Counted from the first letter of the stretch, positions 27,255-35,956 are shown. The stretch: 64,000 nucleotides of DNA from Nocardioides silvaticus (GCF_003160695.1 NZ_QGDD01000004.1:310001-374000); one strand, 5' to 3'. Notes: a model not told the origin generated them from the letters alone. Numbers and translations: made by a program.

Positions 27255-27722
27255 ATGCACAAGAACAAGTCCGTCGAGGTCATCGCCGACCGCGCCAACA
27301 ATGACTCCCTGATCGTCGCCTGCGCCGAGTCGCTGACCGCCGGCGCCATCGCCTCCGAGCTCGCCAAGGGCGAGAACGCCTCGGAGTGGTTCGCCGGCGG
27401 CGTCGCCTCCTACATGAGCGAGACCAAGTTCAAGGTCCTCGGTGTCACCCCGGGGCCGGTCATCACCGAGTCCTGCGCTCGGGAGATGGTCGAGGGGGTC
27501 TGCCGGCTGATGGCGGCCGACGTCGCCGTCGCAGTCACCGGCGTCGGCGGCCCCGACGAGGAGGAGGGCGAGCCCTCCGGCACCGTCTACATCGCCACCC
27601 ACGTCGAGGGCCGCACCGAGGTCACCCGGCACCAGTTCGAGGGCGACCCGCCCGAGGTGCTGGAGCAGACCACCCAGGTCGCGCTCGAGCGGCTGGCGGC
27701 GCGGTACGAGACCGAGACCTGA
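27255..27722 (+). CDS. pncC: Nicotinamide-nucleotide amidase (CinA C-terminal domain)
   Basis: A 155-residue CinA C-terminal-domain protein. CAESLTAGAIASELA contains the catalytic Ser region and VTGVGGPDEEEGEPSGTVYIA the signature loop. It deamidates NMN to NaMN, feeding back into the NAD pathway that the adjacent NadE completes. The competence N-domain of full CinA is absent, as in PncC of many bacteria. Confidence 0.92.
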   Translation: MHKNKSVEVIADRANNDSLIVACAESLTAGAIASELAKGENASEWFAGGVASYMSETKFKVLGVTPGPVITESCAREMVEGVCRLMAADVAVAVTGVGGPDEEEGEPSGTVYIATHVEGRTEVTRHQFEGDPPEVLEQTTQVALERLAARYETET

Positions 27723-27747
27723 GCCGGCACCACGAGGGGAAGCTCGT

Positions 27748-29025
27748 CTAGGAGCCCGCCCGCTCCGACTCCTCGGCCCGTCCGATCAGCAGTGCCTGCT
27801 CGCTCTCGTTGCGGGTGAGGGTCGCCGCCTCGCGGAACACTGCAGCCGCCTCGTCGTGCCGGCCCGCCCGGGCCAGCAGGTCGCCCCGCACGCTGGGCAG
27901 CAGGTGCGAGCCTGCGAGGGCGCCGTCGGGGAGGGCGTCCAGCACCGCCAGGCCGGCGGCCGGGTCGGATGCGCGGCCGTGGGCGACCGCGCGGTTGACC
28001 TCGACGACGGGGCCGGGAGCGGCCTCGGCCAGCACGTCGTACAGCTGCGCGATCGTGCGCCAGTCGGTCTCCTCGGCAGTGGCGGCTCGCGCGTGGCACG
28101 AGGCGATGGCCGCCTGGAGGTAGTAGCGGCCGACCGGGTTGCCCTTCGCGGCCAGCCGCTGCGCCCGCTCGAGTGCCGCGAGACCGCGGCGGACCAGGAG
28201 CTCGTCCCAGAGGCTGCGGTCCTGGTCGTCGAGGAGGACCGGCCGTCCGTCGGTGTCGAGGCGAGCGGTGCCGCGGGACGCCTGCAGCTCCAGCAGCGCC
28301 TGGAGGCCGTGCACCTCCGGCTCGTCCGGCATCAGGTCGGCCAGCATTCGCGCCAGCCGGATCGCCTCGTTCGTGAGCTCGGGCCGCATCCAGTCGTCCC
28401 CTGCGGTGGCGGTGTAGCCCTCGTTGAAGATCAGGTAGATCACGGCCATCACGTCGTCGAGCCGGGCCGCCCGCTCCTCGCCCACCGGCAGCTCGAACTC
28501 CGCGCGCGCCTCGCTGAGCGTCTTCTTCGCCCGCGAGATCCGTTGACCCATCGTCGTCTCGGCGGCGAGGAAGCCGCGGGCGATCTCGGTCGTGGTCAGG
28601 CCTCCGACGAGGCGCAGCGTCAGCGCCGCACGGGACTCCGCGGTCAGCTGCGGGTGGCAGGACAGGAAGATCAGCCGGAGGACGTCGTCCTCGATGAAGT
28701 CGACCTGGCTGGAGAGGTCGGGCATGCCGTCCTCCTCACTCAGGCCGTGGCCGAGCTCCTCGGTCTTGCGACGCAGGTTGTCGGCGCGTCGGAAGGTGTC
28801 GACGGCTCGGCGCTTCGCGGTGGTCATCAGCCAGGCCGCGGGGTTGGCAGGTACGCCGTGGGTGGGCCACTGCTCGAGCGCGCTCACGAGCGCCTCCTGG
28901 GCCATGTCCTCGGCAAGGTCGAGGTCCCCGGTCATCCGGGTCAGGGCGCCGACCAGTCGAGCGGACTCCTCCCGCCAGGTGGCGGTGATCGCTTCGGCGG
29001 TCGTCGGCGCCGCGGGTCCAGCCAT
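27748..29025 (-). CDS. ECF42-type RNA polymerase sigma factor with TPR-like C-terminus
   Basis: A 425-residue sigma factor. Region 2 has RMTGDLDLAEDMAQEALVSA and WLMTTAKRRAVDTFRR; region 4 has LTLRLVGGLTTTEIARGFL. The remaining about 240 residues (IFNEGYTATAGDDWMRPEL, then LYDVLAEAAPGPVVEVNRAV) form the SnoaL-less, TPR-like tail that defines group ECF42. These factors are encoded next to DGPF/YCII-type proteins, as here, and usually lack an anti-sigma factor. It appears leaderless. Confidence 0.92.
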   Translation of the reverse strand: MAGPAAPTTAEAITATWREESARLVGALTRMTGDLDLAEDMAQEALVSALEQWPTHGVPANPAAWLMTTAKRRAVDTFRRADNLRRKTEELGHGLSEEDGMPDLSSQVDFIEDDVLRLIFLSCHPQLTAESRAALTLRLVGGLTTTEIARGFLAAETTMGQRISRAKKTLSEARAEFELPVGEERAARLDDVMAVIYLIFNEGYTATAGDDWMRPELTNEAIRLARMLADLMPDEPEVHGLQALLELQASRGTARLDTDGRPVLLDDQDRSLWDELLVRRGLAALERAQRLAAKGNPVGRYYLQAAIASCHARAATAEETDWRTIAQLYDVLAEAAPGPVVEVNRAVAHGRASDPAAGLAVLDALPDGALAGSHLLPSVRGDLLARAGRHDEAAAVFREAATLTRNESEQALLIGRAEESERAGS

Positions 29026-29031
29026 GCGGCC

Positions 29032-29037
29032 AGCCTA
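29032..29037 (-). promoter_or_regulatory. Leaderless -10 (TAGGCT) of the ECF42 gene
   Basis: TAGGCT on the minus strand lies six bases before the ATG at 29025, with no ribosome site between. Confidence 0.5.
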
Positions 29038-29079
29038 GGAGCGAGCTCCGACCGGCCGCAGGCTGGATTCGCGCCACCC

Positions 29080-29457
29080 TCAGGCGGAGGCCGCCTCCGG
29101 CGCCTCGTCGGACACCTGTCGGAGCGTCGCGACCATCTCGCACTCAGGCCAGTACTTCGCGTGCAGCTCGGCGAACTCCTGCTGCCCGGCGATGGCCTCC
29201 TCGAGGGTGTCGTACTGCAGCAGCGCCCAGCCGCCGACGACCTCCTTGGCCTCGGCGTAGGGCCCGTCGACGCGGGTCGTCTCGCCCTTGCGGACCACGA
29301 AGTTCACGGCGTCCTCGGTGCCGAAGAGACCACCACCGTCGAGGAAGTGGCCGGCCTGGGCCTGCTCGCCGATGTACTTGTCCATCGCGTCGAACAGCGC
29401 CTGCGGCGGCATCCCGCCACCCTCGACCATCCGCACGAATCCCATGAAACGCGGCAT
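29080..29457 (-). CDS. YCII/DGPF-domain protein
   Basis: A 125-residue ferredoxin-like-fold protein. RVDGPYAEAKEVVGGWALLQ is the DGPF signature, and MPRFMGFVRMVEGGG the start. YCII proteins of this kind partner with ECF42 sigma factors and are usually their targets or cofactors; this one lies 54 bp upstream of the sigma gene on the same strand. The start at 29457 follows GAGGAGCGAGAG. The catalytic role, if any, is unknown. Confidence 0.9.
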   Translation of the reverse strand: MPRFMGFVRMVEGGGMPPQALFDAMDKYIGEQAQAGHFLDGGGLFGTEDAVNFVVRKGETTRVDGPYAEAKEVVGGWALLQYDTLEEAIAGQQEFAELHAKYWPECEMVATLRQVSDEAPEAASA

Positions 29458-29558
29458 CTCTCGCTCCTCATCATCCGGGCCCACCGCTGCTCGGCGGCCG
29501 CTTCACCCACACGTCGAACGGCATCCTGCTCCTTCGACATCGGCCTCGGAAGTTTTTC

Positions 29559-30986
29559 TCAGAGCCTGCGCAGCGCGGCCTCGGCGGCGTGGAAGCCGCC
29601 CATGCCGTGCACGCCACCGCCCGGCGGAGTCGCCGAGGAGCAGAGGTAGACGCCGGGGATCCCCAGCGCGTACGGGTTCAGCGCCACCCGCGGCCGGAAC
29701 GCGATCTGGCGGGGGCTGTTGGCACCGGCGCTGATGTCGCCGCCGACGTAGTTGGCGTTGTCCGCCTCCAGCTCCGCCGGTCCGCGTGTCGCGACCGCCA
29801 CGACCCGGTCGCGCACCCCCGGCGCGAACCGCTCGATCTGCCCGAGCACCGCCTCGGTCGCGTCACCGTCGAAGCCGTGCGGCACGTGCGCGTAGGCGTA
29901 GACCGGGTTGATCCCGTCCCGCGACCGGGTCGGGTCGCAGAGGTACTGCTGGCCGAGGAGGACGAACGGGCGCTCCGCGAGCCGGCCGCGGACGGTGCCT
30001 TTCTCGTTGGCCGCGATCTCGGCGGCCGACCCGCCGAGGTGGAGGGTGCCGGCCCGCCGGCACTCCTCGTTGGTCCAGGGGATGTCGCCCTCGACCGCGA
30101 GGTCGACCTTGAACGCGGCCGGACCGTAGGTGAATCCGCGGAGGCCACGCTGCACGCGTCGCGGCAGCGCGGCTCCCAGGATGTCCAGGGCGCCTGCGGG
30201 GGCCGTGGCCAGGACGACCACCTCGGGCCTGGTGCCGCCGGCCAGCTCCCGGACCTCGTCGAGCGAGGTGACCGACGTGTTGGTGACGACGCGACCGCCG
30301 TGAGCCGCGAGCTCGGCGAGCAGCGCGCGGGTGATGCTCTCGGTGCCCCCGACCGCCACGGGCCAGCCGACCGCGTGGGCGGCCGCGGTGAGCAGCATCG
30401 CCACCGAGCTGCTCAGCGGCGTGTCCAGCCGGTTGAACGTGTGGGCGGCCACCCCCATGAACAGTGCCTTCGCCGGCTCGTCCGCGAACCGTCGTACGGT
30501 CTGGGTCGCCGGCCTGAGCGCCTTGAGGCCGAAGGCCGCGAGCACCAAGGGGTGACGCGGCCCGTGCAGGACCGGCTGGAAGACCTCGTCGACGAGAGCG
30601 TCGAAGTTGCGGGTCGCGCTCGCGAACAGGCGCTGCCACCGGGCGGCGTCGGGGCCGAGGGAGTGCTCGGTGTGCGCGGCGTCGCGGCTCGCCAGGCCGG
30701 CCCGGCCGTCGTCCAGCGGGTGGGCGAGGTCGATCTCCGGCCACGCCCACCGCAGTCCGTGCCGCTCCAGGCCGAGCGAGGCGAAGTACGGCGAGGCCAC
30801 CCCCGTCGGGTGGAAGGCGGCGCACTCGTCGTGCAGGAGTCCGGGCACCGTGGTCTCGGCGGTGCGTGCTCCGCCGCCCGGTCGCTCGTTGGCCTCGACC
30901 ACGGTCACGTCGAGGCCGGCCTGGGCGAGGCGGATCGCGGCGGCGAGCCCGTTCGGCCCGCTGCCGACGACGACGGCAGAGGTCAT
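29559..30986 (-). CDS. Phytoene-dehydrogenase-like FAD oxidoreductase
   Basis: A 475-residue flavoprotein paralogous to the one at 22770: AVVVGSGPNGLAAAIRLAQAG for FAD, VVEANERPGGGARTAE, and a C-terminal GVYLCSSATPPGGGVHGMGG. It belongs to the CrtI/PDS superfamily but again lacks carotenoid neighbours. It is the last gene of a minus-strand run with a VOC protein and a Gfo/Idh oxidoreductase (gaps of 5 bp each). Substrate unknown. Confidence 0.86.
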   Translation of the reverse strand: MTSAVVVGSGPNGLAAAIRLAQAGLDVTVVEANERPGGGARTAETTVPGLLHDECAAFHPTGVASPYFASLGLERHGLRWAWPEIDLAHPLDDGRAGLASRDAAHTEHSLGPDAARWQRLFASATRNFDALVDEVFQPVLHGPRHPLVLAAFGLKALRPATQTVRRFADEPAKALFMGVAAHTFNRLDTPLSSSVAMLLTAAAHAVGWPVAVGGTESITRALLAELAAHGGRVVTNTSVTSLDEVRELAGGTRPEVVVLATAPAGALDILGAALPRRVQRGLRGFTYGPAAFKVDLAVEGDIPWTNEECRRAGTLHLGGSAAEIAANEKGTVRGRLAERPFVLLGQQYLCDPTRSRDGINPVYAYAHVPHGFDGDATEAVLGQIERFAPGVRDRVVAVATRGPAELEADNANYVGGDISAGANSPRQIAFRPRVALNPYALGIPGVYLCSSATPPGGGVHGMGGFHAAEAALRRL

Positions 30987-30991
30987 CCGGG

Positions 30992-31507
30992 CTACAGCAC
31001 CTTGGCGCCGTACATCTCGCCGAGCGGGTCGGCGATCAGCTCGACCCGGGCGCCGTCCGGGTCGCTGAAGTACACGGAGACCTCACTGTGGACCACGTGC
31101 TCCACGCCTGCCTCGGCGAGCCGCGAGACGATCTCCTCCCACCGCTCGGGAGCGACCGAGATGGCGATGTGGTGCAGCCCGCCGAGCACCTCGGCGTAGG
31201 GGCCGACGTCGAGGCCCGGGAAGTCGAAGAACGCAAGCAGGTTGCCGTTGCCGATGTCGAAGAAGAAGTGGGTGGAGCCCGGGTAGTCCCGGTTCTCGAT
31301 GACCTCGGTCAGCGGGAAGCCCAGCAGGTCCTGGTAGAAGCGCACGGTCTGCTCCACGTCGCTGCTGATCAGCGCGGTGTGGTGGACACCGCGGGCCGTC
31401 GACGGCGGCCGCTCCCCCGGCGGTCTGAGGTGCTCGCCGCGGATCCGTTCACGCTCCGCCTCGAAGGCTGCGAGCTGCTCGGGGGTGTTGGCAGGGCTCT
31501 CGCTCAT
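30992..31507 (-). CDS. VOC (glyoxalase/bleomycin resistance) family protein
   Basis: A 171-residue protein with a paired beta-alpha-beta3 VOC fold. GVHHTALISSDVEQTVRFYQ begins the first module, with a metal-type His, and GGLHHIAISV begins the second; the last strand has SDPDGARVELIADP with the metal Glu. About 38 charged residues precede the first module. Dioxygenase or lyase activity is possible. It lies 5 bp downstream of the Gfo/Idh gene and 5 bp upstream of the flavoprotein, so all three are one operon. Confidence 0.85.
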   Translation of the reverse strand: MSESPANTPEQLAAFEAERERIRGEHLRPPGERPPSTARGVHHTALISSDVEQTVRFYQDLLGFPLTEVIENRDYPGSTHFFFDIGNGNLLAFFDFPGLDVGPYAEVLGGLHHIAISVAPERWEEIVSRLAEAGVEHVVHSEVSVYFSDPDGARVELIADPLGEMYGAKVL

Positions 31508-31512
31508 GGTGC

Positions 31513-32403
31513 TCAGTCTTCCTTCCGGGCGCCGAGCTGGGCCGCGGCCTCGGCCAGCAGCTCGACGACATGGGTGCCGAGGGCGAGGTCCGCCGGGTGC
31601 GGCCGTCCGTCGGTGACGGCCGTGACCAGCTCGGCCGCTGCGACCTGGAACGCCTCGAGGTTCGCGTTGTTCGGTCGGGGCGGCATCGGGAGCACACCCG
31701 CCTCGCCCCACACCCCGGCGTCGAAACCGGTGGCGGGCAGCGGCGCGTACGCCGTGAGGGTGACCGTGCTCGTTGCGCCGGACTCGTGGGTGAAGGTGAG
31801 GACGACGAGGTCCCGCTCGCCGCCGACGGCGCGCACCCTCGTGACCGGGCCGAGGGCCGCGGTGAGCGTCGAGATGGCGTGCGGGCCGATGTCCCACAGT
31901 GCGCCCTTCTCGTGGCGCCACGGCGACGCGCCGAACGGGTTGTCCGGGTCCTCGAGCGCGCTGAACCACCGCAGCCAGCCGCCGCGCCAGCCGCCGGTCG
32001 CCTGCACCTCGTCGAACCATGCCCGGGACGGTGCGATGAACCGGTCGGTGAAGAACACCACCGACGAGACCCCGGCGCGGTCAGCCGCGTCGCGCACCGC
32101 ACGAGCGTCCTCGACCGACGTCGCGACCGGCTTCTCCAGCAGCAGGTGGCAACCGTCGGCCGCTGCCCGCACCGCCAGGTCCGCCTGGACCTCCGGCGGC
32201 ACCGCGAACGCGACCGCCTCGACGTCGGCGAACAGCGCCGCGGCGTCGTCGTACGCCGTGGTGCCCAGGTCGGCCGCGAGCGCCGTGCAGTGCTCGGCGG
32301 AACGTCCCCACACGCCGACGAGCTCCACCTCGGGTGCCGCCGCGAGCCCCGGCCCGTGCACCATCGACGCCCAGGGGCCGGTCCCGATCAGTCCGAATCG
32401 CAC
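31513..32403 (-). CDS. Gfo/Idh/MocA family oxidoreductase
   Basis: A 296-residue NAD(P)-dependent dehydrogenase. FGLIGTGPWASMVHGPGLAA is the Rossmann start, LLLEKPVATS contains the EKP motif with the catalytic Lys, and WDIGPHAIS has the substrate-site His. Members act on sugars, inositols and related polyols. The GTG at 32403 puts the Rossmann strand at the N-terminus as usual; an upstream start would add basic residues and no domain. Confidence 0.86.
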   Translation of the reverse strand: MRFGLIGTGPWASMVHGPGLAAAPEVELVGVWGRSAEHCTALAADLGTTAYDDAAALFADVEAVAFAVPPEVQADLAVRAAADGCHLLLEKPVATSVEDARAVRDAADRAGVSSVVFFTDRFIAPSRAWFDEVQATGGWRGGWLRWFSALEDPDNPFGASPWRHEKGALWDIGPHAISTLTAALGPVTRVRAVGGERDLVVLTFTHESGATSTVTLTAYAPLPATGFDAGVWGEAGVLPMPPRPNNANLEAFQVAAAELVTAVTDGRPHPADLALGTHVVELLAEAAAQLGARKED

Positions 32404-32441
32404 GGGGACACTCTGCCTCAACCGACGGCTCTGAAGACGGC

Positions 32442-32927
32442 TCAACCGGCGGTGTTGCTGAGCATCGTCACGGTCATCACGACCTCGCCGTCGCTGCAGG
32501 TGACCGTGCGGACCGGCATGCCCGGCAGGCTGGTGGCGAACCAGAACACCTTCTCGAGCGTGCCCTCCGTCACCGCGTAGCGCAGGCAGTCGAGCTCGCC
32601 CATCGGCGTGTCGATGCGCTCCTCCTCGACCGCGGTCCGCTCGTCGGGGAAGGACGCGTGCGCCTGCAGCTCACGCCAGGTCACGCGCTCCGACTTCGGC
32701 TCGCCAGTCGGGGTGCCGTCCAGGGTGACCTGGGTGCGCTCGAGGGTCGCGCCTTCCTCGTCGACGTCGAGGTAGCGGTTCTGCCGGAACAGCGGCTCCT
32801 CCCCGGCGATCTCGATCCGCACCCGGATCGCCTTCCCTCCCCGACTGCCTTCCCGGATCTCCTCGGCGGTGAAGGGGGTGGGTGCCGTGCCCGGCGCCAG
32901 CACGCGCGGGTCGGCCTCGTCGGTCAC
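32442..32927 (-). CDS. Conserved protein of unknown function
   Basis: A 161-residue acidic protein I do not recognise. It is without signal or membrane segment. The sequence suggests a beta-rich fold (KAIRVRIEIAGEEPLFRQNR; TPMGELDCLRYAVTEGTLE; VRTVTCSDGEVVMTVTML). It overlaps no neighbour but follows the DUF6529 protein by 10 bp, so the two are probably co-transcribed. The GTG start is the first plausible start. Confidence 0.6.
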   Translation of the reverse strand: MTDEADPRVLAPGTAPTPFTAEEIREGSRGGKAIRVRIEIAGEEPLFRQNRYLDVDEEGATLERTQVTLDGTPTGEPKSERVTWRELQAHASFPDERTAVEEERIDTPMGELDCLRYAVTEGTLEKVFWFATSLPGMPVRTVTCSDGEVVMTVTMLSNTAG

Positions 32928-32937
32928 CGGGAACCGA

Positions 32938-33516
32938 TCATCGGCTGGGCCAGCCCTTCTCGTCGAGGTACCAGCCGGCAGAGGTCAGCACGACCACGAT
33001 CAGCAGCGCGAACAGCAGGCCGCCGGCCACCGGCAGGAACCACCCGGGCGCGCGCCGACTCCGAACGGCCACGACCTTGACGACGACGGCACCGAACACC
33101 CCGCAGGCGACGACCTCGTGGACGATCGCGCGCGGCGGCACGTCGTACCCGTGCACCGTGCCGGTCTGGAACCCGAAGGCCCAGATGCAGTGGTAGCCGA
33201 CGAACACCGACAGCACCAGGGCGGCGGTGCCGGAGGCTCGGTGGGCCTTGCCCAACCAGGCGGGCGCCCTGATCCCCAGCTTCCCGTAGATCCACAGCGC
33301 GCCGACGACCTGACCGATCGCGAGCACGCCGATCACGACCGACAGCACGACCTTCATGTCGCGCACGTCGGCGAAACCGAGCGTCGTCGTGCCGTCGAGG
33401 GTCGCGTCGTGGAACCGGCTGAAGACACCGAGCGCCACCGCGACCACGGCGCCGGCCGCGAAGGCGGTCAGCGGCACGCCCAGGCTCTTGTGCGGGGAGG
33501 TCGCGGTGTCGGCCAC
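32938..33516 (-). CDS. DUF6529-type membrane protein (cytochrome b561-like?)
   Basis: A 192-residue integral membrane protein with about five hydrophobic segments (near residues 14-31, 54-76, 92-113, 130-148 and 160-180). Histidines fall inside or next to helices (GKAHRASG, GYHCIWAFG, AIVHEVVACG), a spacing reminiscent of haem ligands in b561-like proteins. Actinobacterial proteins of this type are listed as DUF6529. The haem idea is inference; topology is seen. The GTG start lacks a strong ribosome site. Confidence 0.65.
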   Translation of the reverse strand: MADTATSPHKSLGVPLTAFAAGAVVAVALGVFSRFHDATLDGTTTLGFADVRDMKVVLSVVIGVLAIGQVVGALWIYGKLGIRAPAWLGKAHRASGTAALVLSVFVGYHCIWAFGFQTGTVHGYDVPPRAIVHEVVACGVFGAVVVKVVAVRSRRAPGWFLPVAGGLLFALLIVVVLTSAGWYLDEKGWPSR

Positions 33517-33587
33517 GGCAACAGGATGCTCCGGTCGCCGGGTCGTTGGGAATGGCCCGGACGGGCCGGAATCCCGGACGTCGCGCC

Positions 33588-34091
33588 TCAGCCGTTGCCC
33601 GAGCTCCCCTTGATGCCGGCGAAGAACGCGCGGATGTCGTCGGTGAGTTCGACGAGCTCGACGTACGGCGCTCCCCAGCGCGCGCCGTCGACGTACGCGA
33701 ACGACATCAGGCCCCCGCCCATCGTCCCCCGCATGACCACCTCGATGCCGGCCTGCTCGGCCCGCGCGACCGCCGCCGCGAGGTCGTCGGTCTCGAAGCA
33801 GACGTGGTGCAGTCCGCCACTGGGGGTGCCGCTGAGGAACTCGGTGTAGATCGACCGCCCGGTCACCGGCTGGATCAGCTCGAGCTGGAGATCGCCGGCG
33901 TAGCCGAGCGAGACGTGGGCGGTGAAGTCCGCAGGCTCACCGCGGTAGGTGGCATCCTCGGGACCGAACCGGACGTCGGGCATCCGGGTCCAGGCGCCCG
34001 TGCCGAGCTGCTCGCGGTGGAACTCCTCGGCGGCCTCGATGTCGTCGACGACCCAGCAGACCTGGGCGATCGGACCGGTCGCGATCGTCAT
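33588..34091 (-). CDS. VOC family protein (methylmalonyl-CoA epimerase-like)
   Basis: A 167-residue VOC protein. QVCWVVDDIEAAEEFHREQL starts the first module and GGLHHVCFETDDLAAAVARA the second, ending YVELVELTDD with the metal Glu. The VDDI...EEFH and HHVCFE pattern is that of epimerase/glyoxalase I-like proteins. AGAGGTCTTGC precedes the ATG at 34091. Reaction unknown. Confidence 0.83.
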   Translation of the reverse strand: MTIATGPIAQVCWVVDDIEAAEEFHREQLGTGAWTRMPDVRFGPEDATYRGEPADFTAHVSLGYAGDLQLELIQPVTGRSIYTEFLSGTPSGGLHHVCFETDDLAAAVARAEQAGIEVVMRGTMGGGLMSFAYVDGARWGAPYVELVELTDDIRAFFAGIKGSSGNG

Positions 34092-34217
34092 GCAAGACCT
34101 CTTATCAGATGTGAGCCGCGCCGGTTGCGGTTCGGTGCTCCCGGGCGTCACGGCGCCTAGACTTGCCGGTGCGTGACCGGAGGGAGATCGGGTCACGCGC
34201 TCCAGGGGGACCACCGT

Positions 34218-35159
34218 ATGCGCTCCACGCTCCGAACCATCCTGTGCGCAGTCGTCGCCGTCGTCGGCCTCGGCGCACTGCCCCCTGCGGCGACCGGCGC
34301 GGACACCGACACCTCGACCGGCGGCACCCTGGCCGGCACCGTGCTCGATGCCAGCGGCACACCCTTCGACTCCGCCGAGGTGCTGCTCACCCAGGACTGC
34401 GGTGAGGCGTTCTGCGGCAGCTACCACGCCGTCGACGCCACGGGCCAGTATGCGATCACCGACCTCGTGCCCGGCGCGGACTACTGCGCCCGCTTCTACA
34501 ACGGCGCCAACGAGCAGACCTTCTGCTTCACCGCCACCGCCGACGTCCTCGTCCACGACGTCACCTTGGCTCGCGCCGCTCCACCGGCGACCATCAGCGG
34601 GACGGTCACCGACGTCGGCGGCAGTCCCGTCGCCGGCGCGCACGTGTGGTTCAGCGGGTCCTACGACGCAGAGACCGACGACGCCGGCCACTACGAGATC
34701 TCCTTGCCTCCCGGAGAGCATGCCGTCGAGGTCTGGCTGACCACCGCGCGGCCGATGGTGCCCGCCGGCGTCGTGGTCGTCCCGCCGGGCGTCACCGAGA
34801 CCTTCGACATCCGGCTGCCCGCCGAGAACCGGGTGCCCGACGGTGCCATTACCTGGGCCCGCGGACGCCACGGCCGGCTGGTCGTCGGCGGCCGGGCCGC
34901 CGACGACTCCGGCGTGCTCAAGATCCGGGTGGCCGTGCTCGACCGCGCGACCGGCAAGTGGCTGCGGGCGAACGGGCGGTGGGGTGGGTACACGAAGCTG
35001 CGCGCGCACGTCGCCCGGTCCAAGGCGCCCACCACGACGTGGCGGTTCAGCCGTAAGCTGCCGCGCGGCAGCTACGGCGTCTCGCTGGTCGTCATCGACG
35101 ACCAGCGCGTGCGGAACCCCGTGCCCCGGCCGTGGCGGCCGGTGCGGGTGCGCCGCTGA
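34218..35159 (+). CDS. Secreted carboxypeptidase-regulatory-like (Ig-like) repeat protein
   Basis: A 313-residue exported protein. A Sec signal spans residues 1-28 (AVVAVVGLGALPPAATGA). Two CarboxypepD_reg-like beta modules follow: GTLAGTVLDASGTPFDSAEV and ATISGTVTDVGGSPVAGAHV. Four cysteines in the first module (residues about 60-105) could form disulfides. The C-terminal third is Arg- and Lys-rich (RGRHGRLVVGGRAADDSGVL) and looks like a third beta module. AGGGGGACC precedes the ATG. Probably cell-surface binding or structural. Confidence 0.8.
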   Translation: MRSTLRTILCAVVAVVGLGALPPAATGADTDTSTGGTLAGTVLDASGTPFDSAEVLLTQDCGEAFCGSYHAVDATGQYAITDLVPGADYCARFYNGANEQTFCFTATADVLVHDVTLARAAPPATISGTVTDVGGSPVAGAHVWFSGSYDAETDDAGHYEISLPPGEHAVEVWLTTARPMVPAGVVVVPPGVTETFDIRLPAENRVPDGAITWARGRHGRLVVGGRAADDSGVLKIRVAVLDRATGKWLRANGRWGGYTKLRAHVARSKAPTTTWRFSRKLPRGSYGVSLVVIDDQRVRNPVPRPWRPVRVRR

Positions 35160-35172
35160 CCCGGCTGACGGC

Positions 35173-35196
35173 GTTGGCAGCGGTCGGTGCGGGTAC
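35173..35196 (+). promoter_or_regulatory. SigB/SigF-like promoter, GTTG-N14-GGGTAC
   Basis: GTTG at 35173 and GGGTAC at 35191-35196, nine bases before the GTG at 35206. Spacing and -10 match the other GGGTAC genes of the window. Confidence 0.45.
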
Positions 35197-35205
35197 TGCC
35201 GGAGC

Positions 35206-35898
35206 GTGACCGCCCACCCGCACGTGCCCTCGCTCCCCGGGCTCGTCTCCGACGGCGCCTCCGCCGTCGGCGGCGCGCTGGCCGGGATCACCCGTCAGCT
35301 GACCCGGCTGCGCCGGTCGGCGAAACCGCTGCACCCCGCCGGGAGCGTGGTGGTCGGTCGGCTGGTCCGGACCGGCGACTCGGACAGCGGGGTCCGGTGG
35401 CTCGACGAACCCGGCGAGGATGAGGTGATCGTCCGGATCTCGCGGGCGATCGGCCTGCCCGGAGCGGTCCCCGACATCTACGGCCTCGCACTGCGGGTCC
35501 CGACCACCGAGGGACGTGCCGACGTCCTGTTGGCCACGACCGGCCTCGGGAAGGTGACCCGCTTCGTGCTGACGGCGGGGAGGCAGGTCACCGCCCGGCC
35601 CCTCACCACCCTCGTGCCCTACCGCAGCCCGCGCGGCCCGCTGCTCCTCGCAGCCAAGCCGCTCGGGTCCGGACCGGACGGCAGCGCCGGGCTCCGGTTC
35701 GAGCTGCAGTGGTCGGTCGGCCTCGGCCCGTGGGCGACCTTCGCCGTCCTGGACGTGCCCAGCACCTCCGGGCCGGACTCCGCGATCTCCTTCGACGCGG
35801 TCGAGAACCCGCCCCCGGGCCTGGAGAACTACCGGTGGGTCCGGCGGCTCCGCGAGCCGGCCTACGCCACTGCGCGCAAGACCAGCGGACGAGACTGA
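35206..35898 (+). CDS. Small catalase-fold-like protein
   Basis: A 230-residue cytoplasmic protein. The middle part, from LHPAGSVVVGRLVRTGDSDS through VIVRISRAIGLPGAVPDIYG and LALRVPT, resembles the haem-side core of catalases, where R-x-S and a PDI-RG-A-lRv segment recur. It is far shorter than a catalase (about 480 residues), and I cannot see a distal-His/Asn pair, so catalatic activity is doubtful. Similar short proteins are sometimes annotated as phosphodiesterases without evidence I know of. The GGGTAC promoter suggests stress control. Start choice follows that promoter. Confidence 0.6.
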   Translation: MTAHPHVPSLPGLVSDGASAVGGALAGITRQLTRLRRSAKPLHPAGSVVVGRLVRTGDSDSGVRWLDEPGEDEVIVRISRAIGLPGAVPDIYGLALRVPTTEGRADVLLATTGLGKVTRFVLTAGRQVTARPLTTLVPYRSPRGPLLLAAKPLGSGPDGSAGLRFELQWSVGLGPWATFAVLDVPSTSGPDSAISFDAVENPPPGLENYRWVRRLREPAYATARKTSGRD

Positions 35899-35930
35899 GC
35901 CCCGGCAGCGCATCAGCGCCACCGGGGCTC
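35897..35930. terminator. Hairpin between convergent genes
   Basis: A perfect 9-bp stem, GAGCCCCGG (35897-35905) with CCGGGGCTC (35922-35930), begins at the stop codon of the catalase-like gene and faces the convergent DUF4383 gene. No U-run follows. Confidence 0.5.
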
Positions 35931-35956
35931 GGTCCGAGCGGGTAGGTGGTCCGCCG

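Noticed and set aside
22770..30986. Carotenoid biosynthesis from the two phytoene-dehydrogenase-like genes
   Set aside because: No phytoene synthase, geranylgeranyl synthase or cyclase gene is near either copy, and their C-terminal motifs match the broad FAD-oxidoreductase subgroup.
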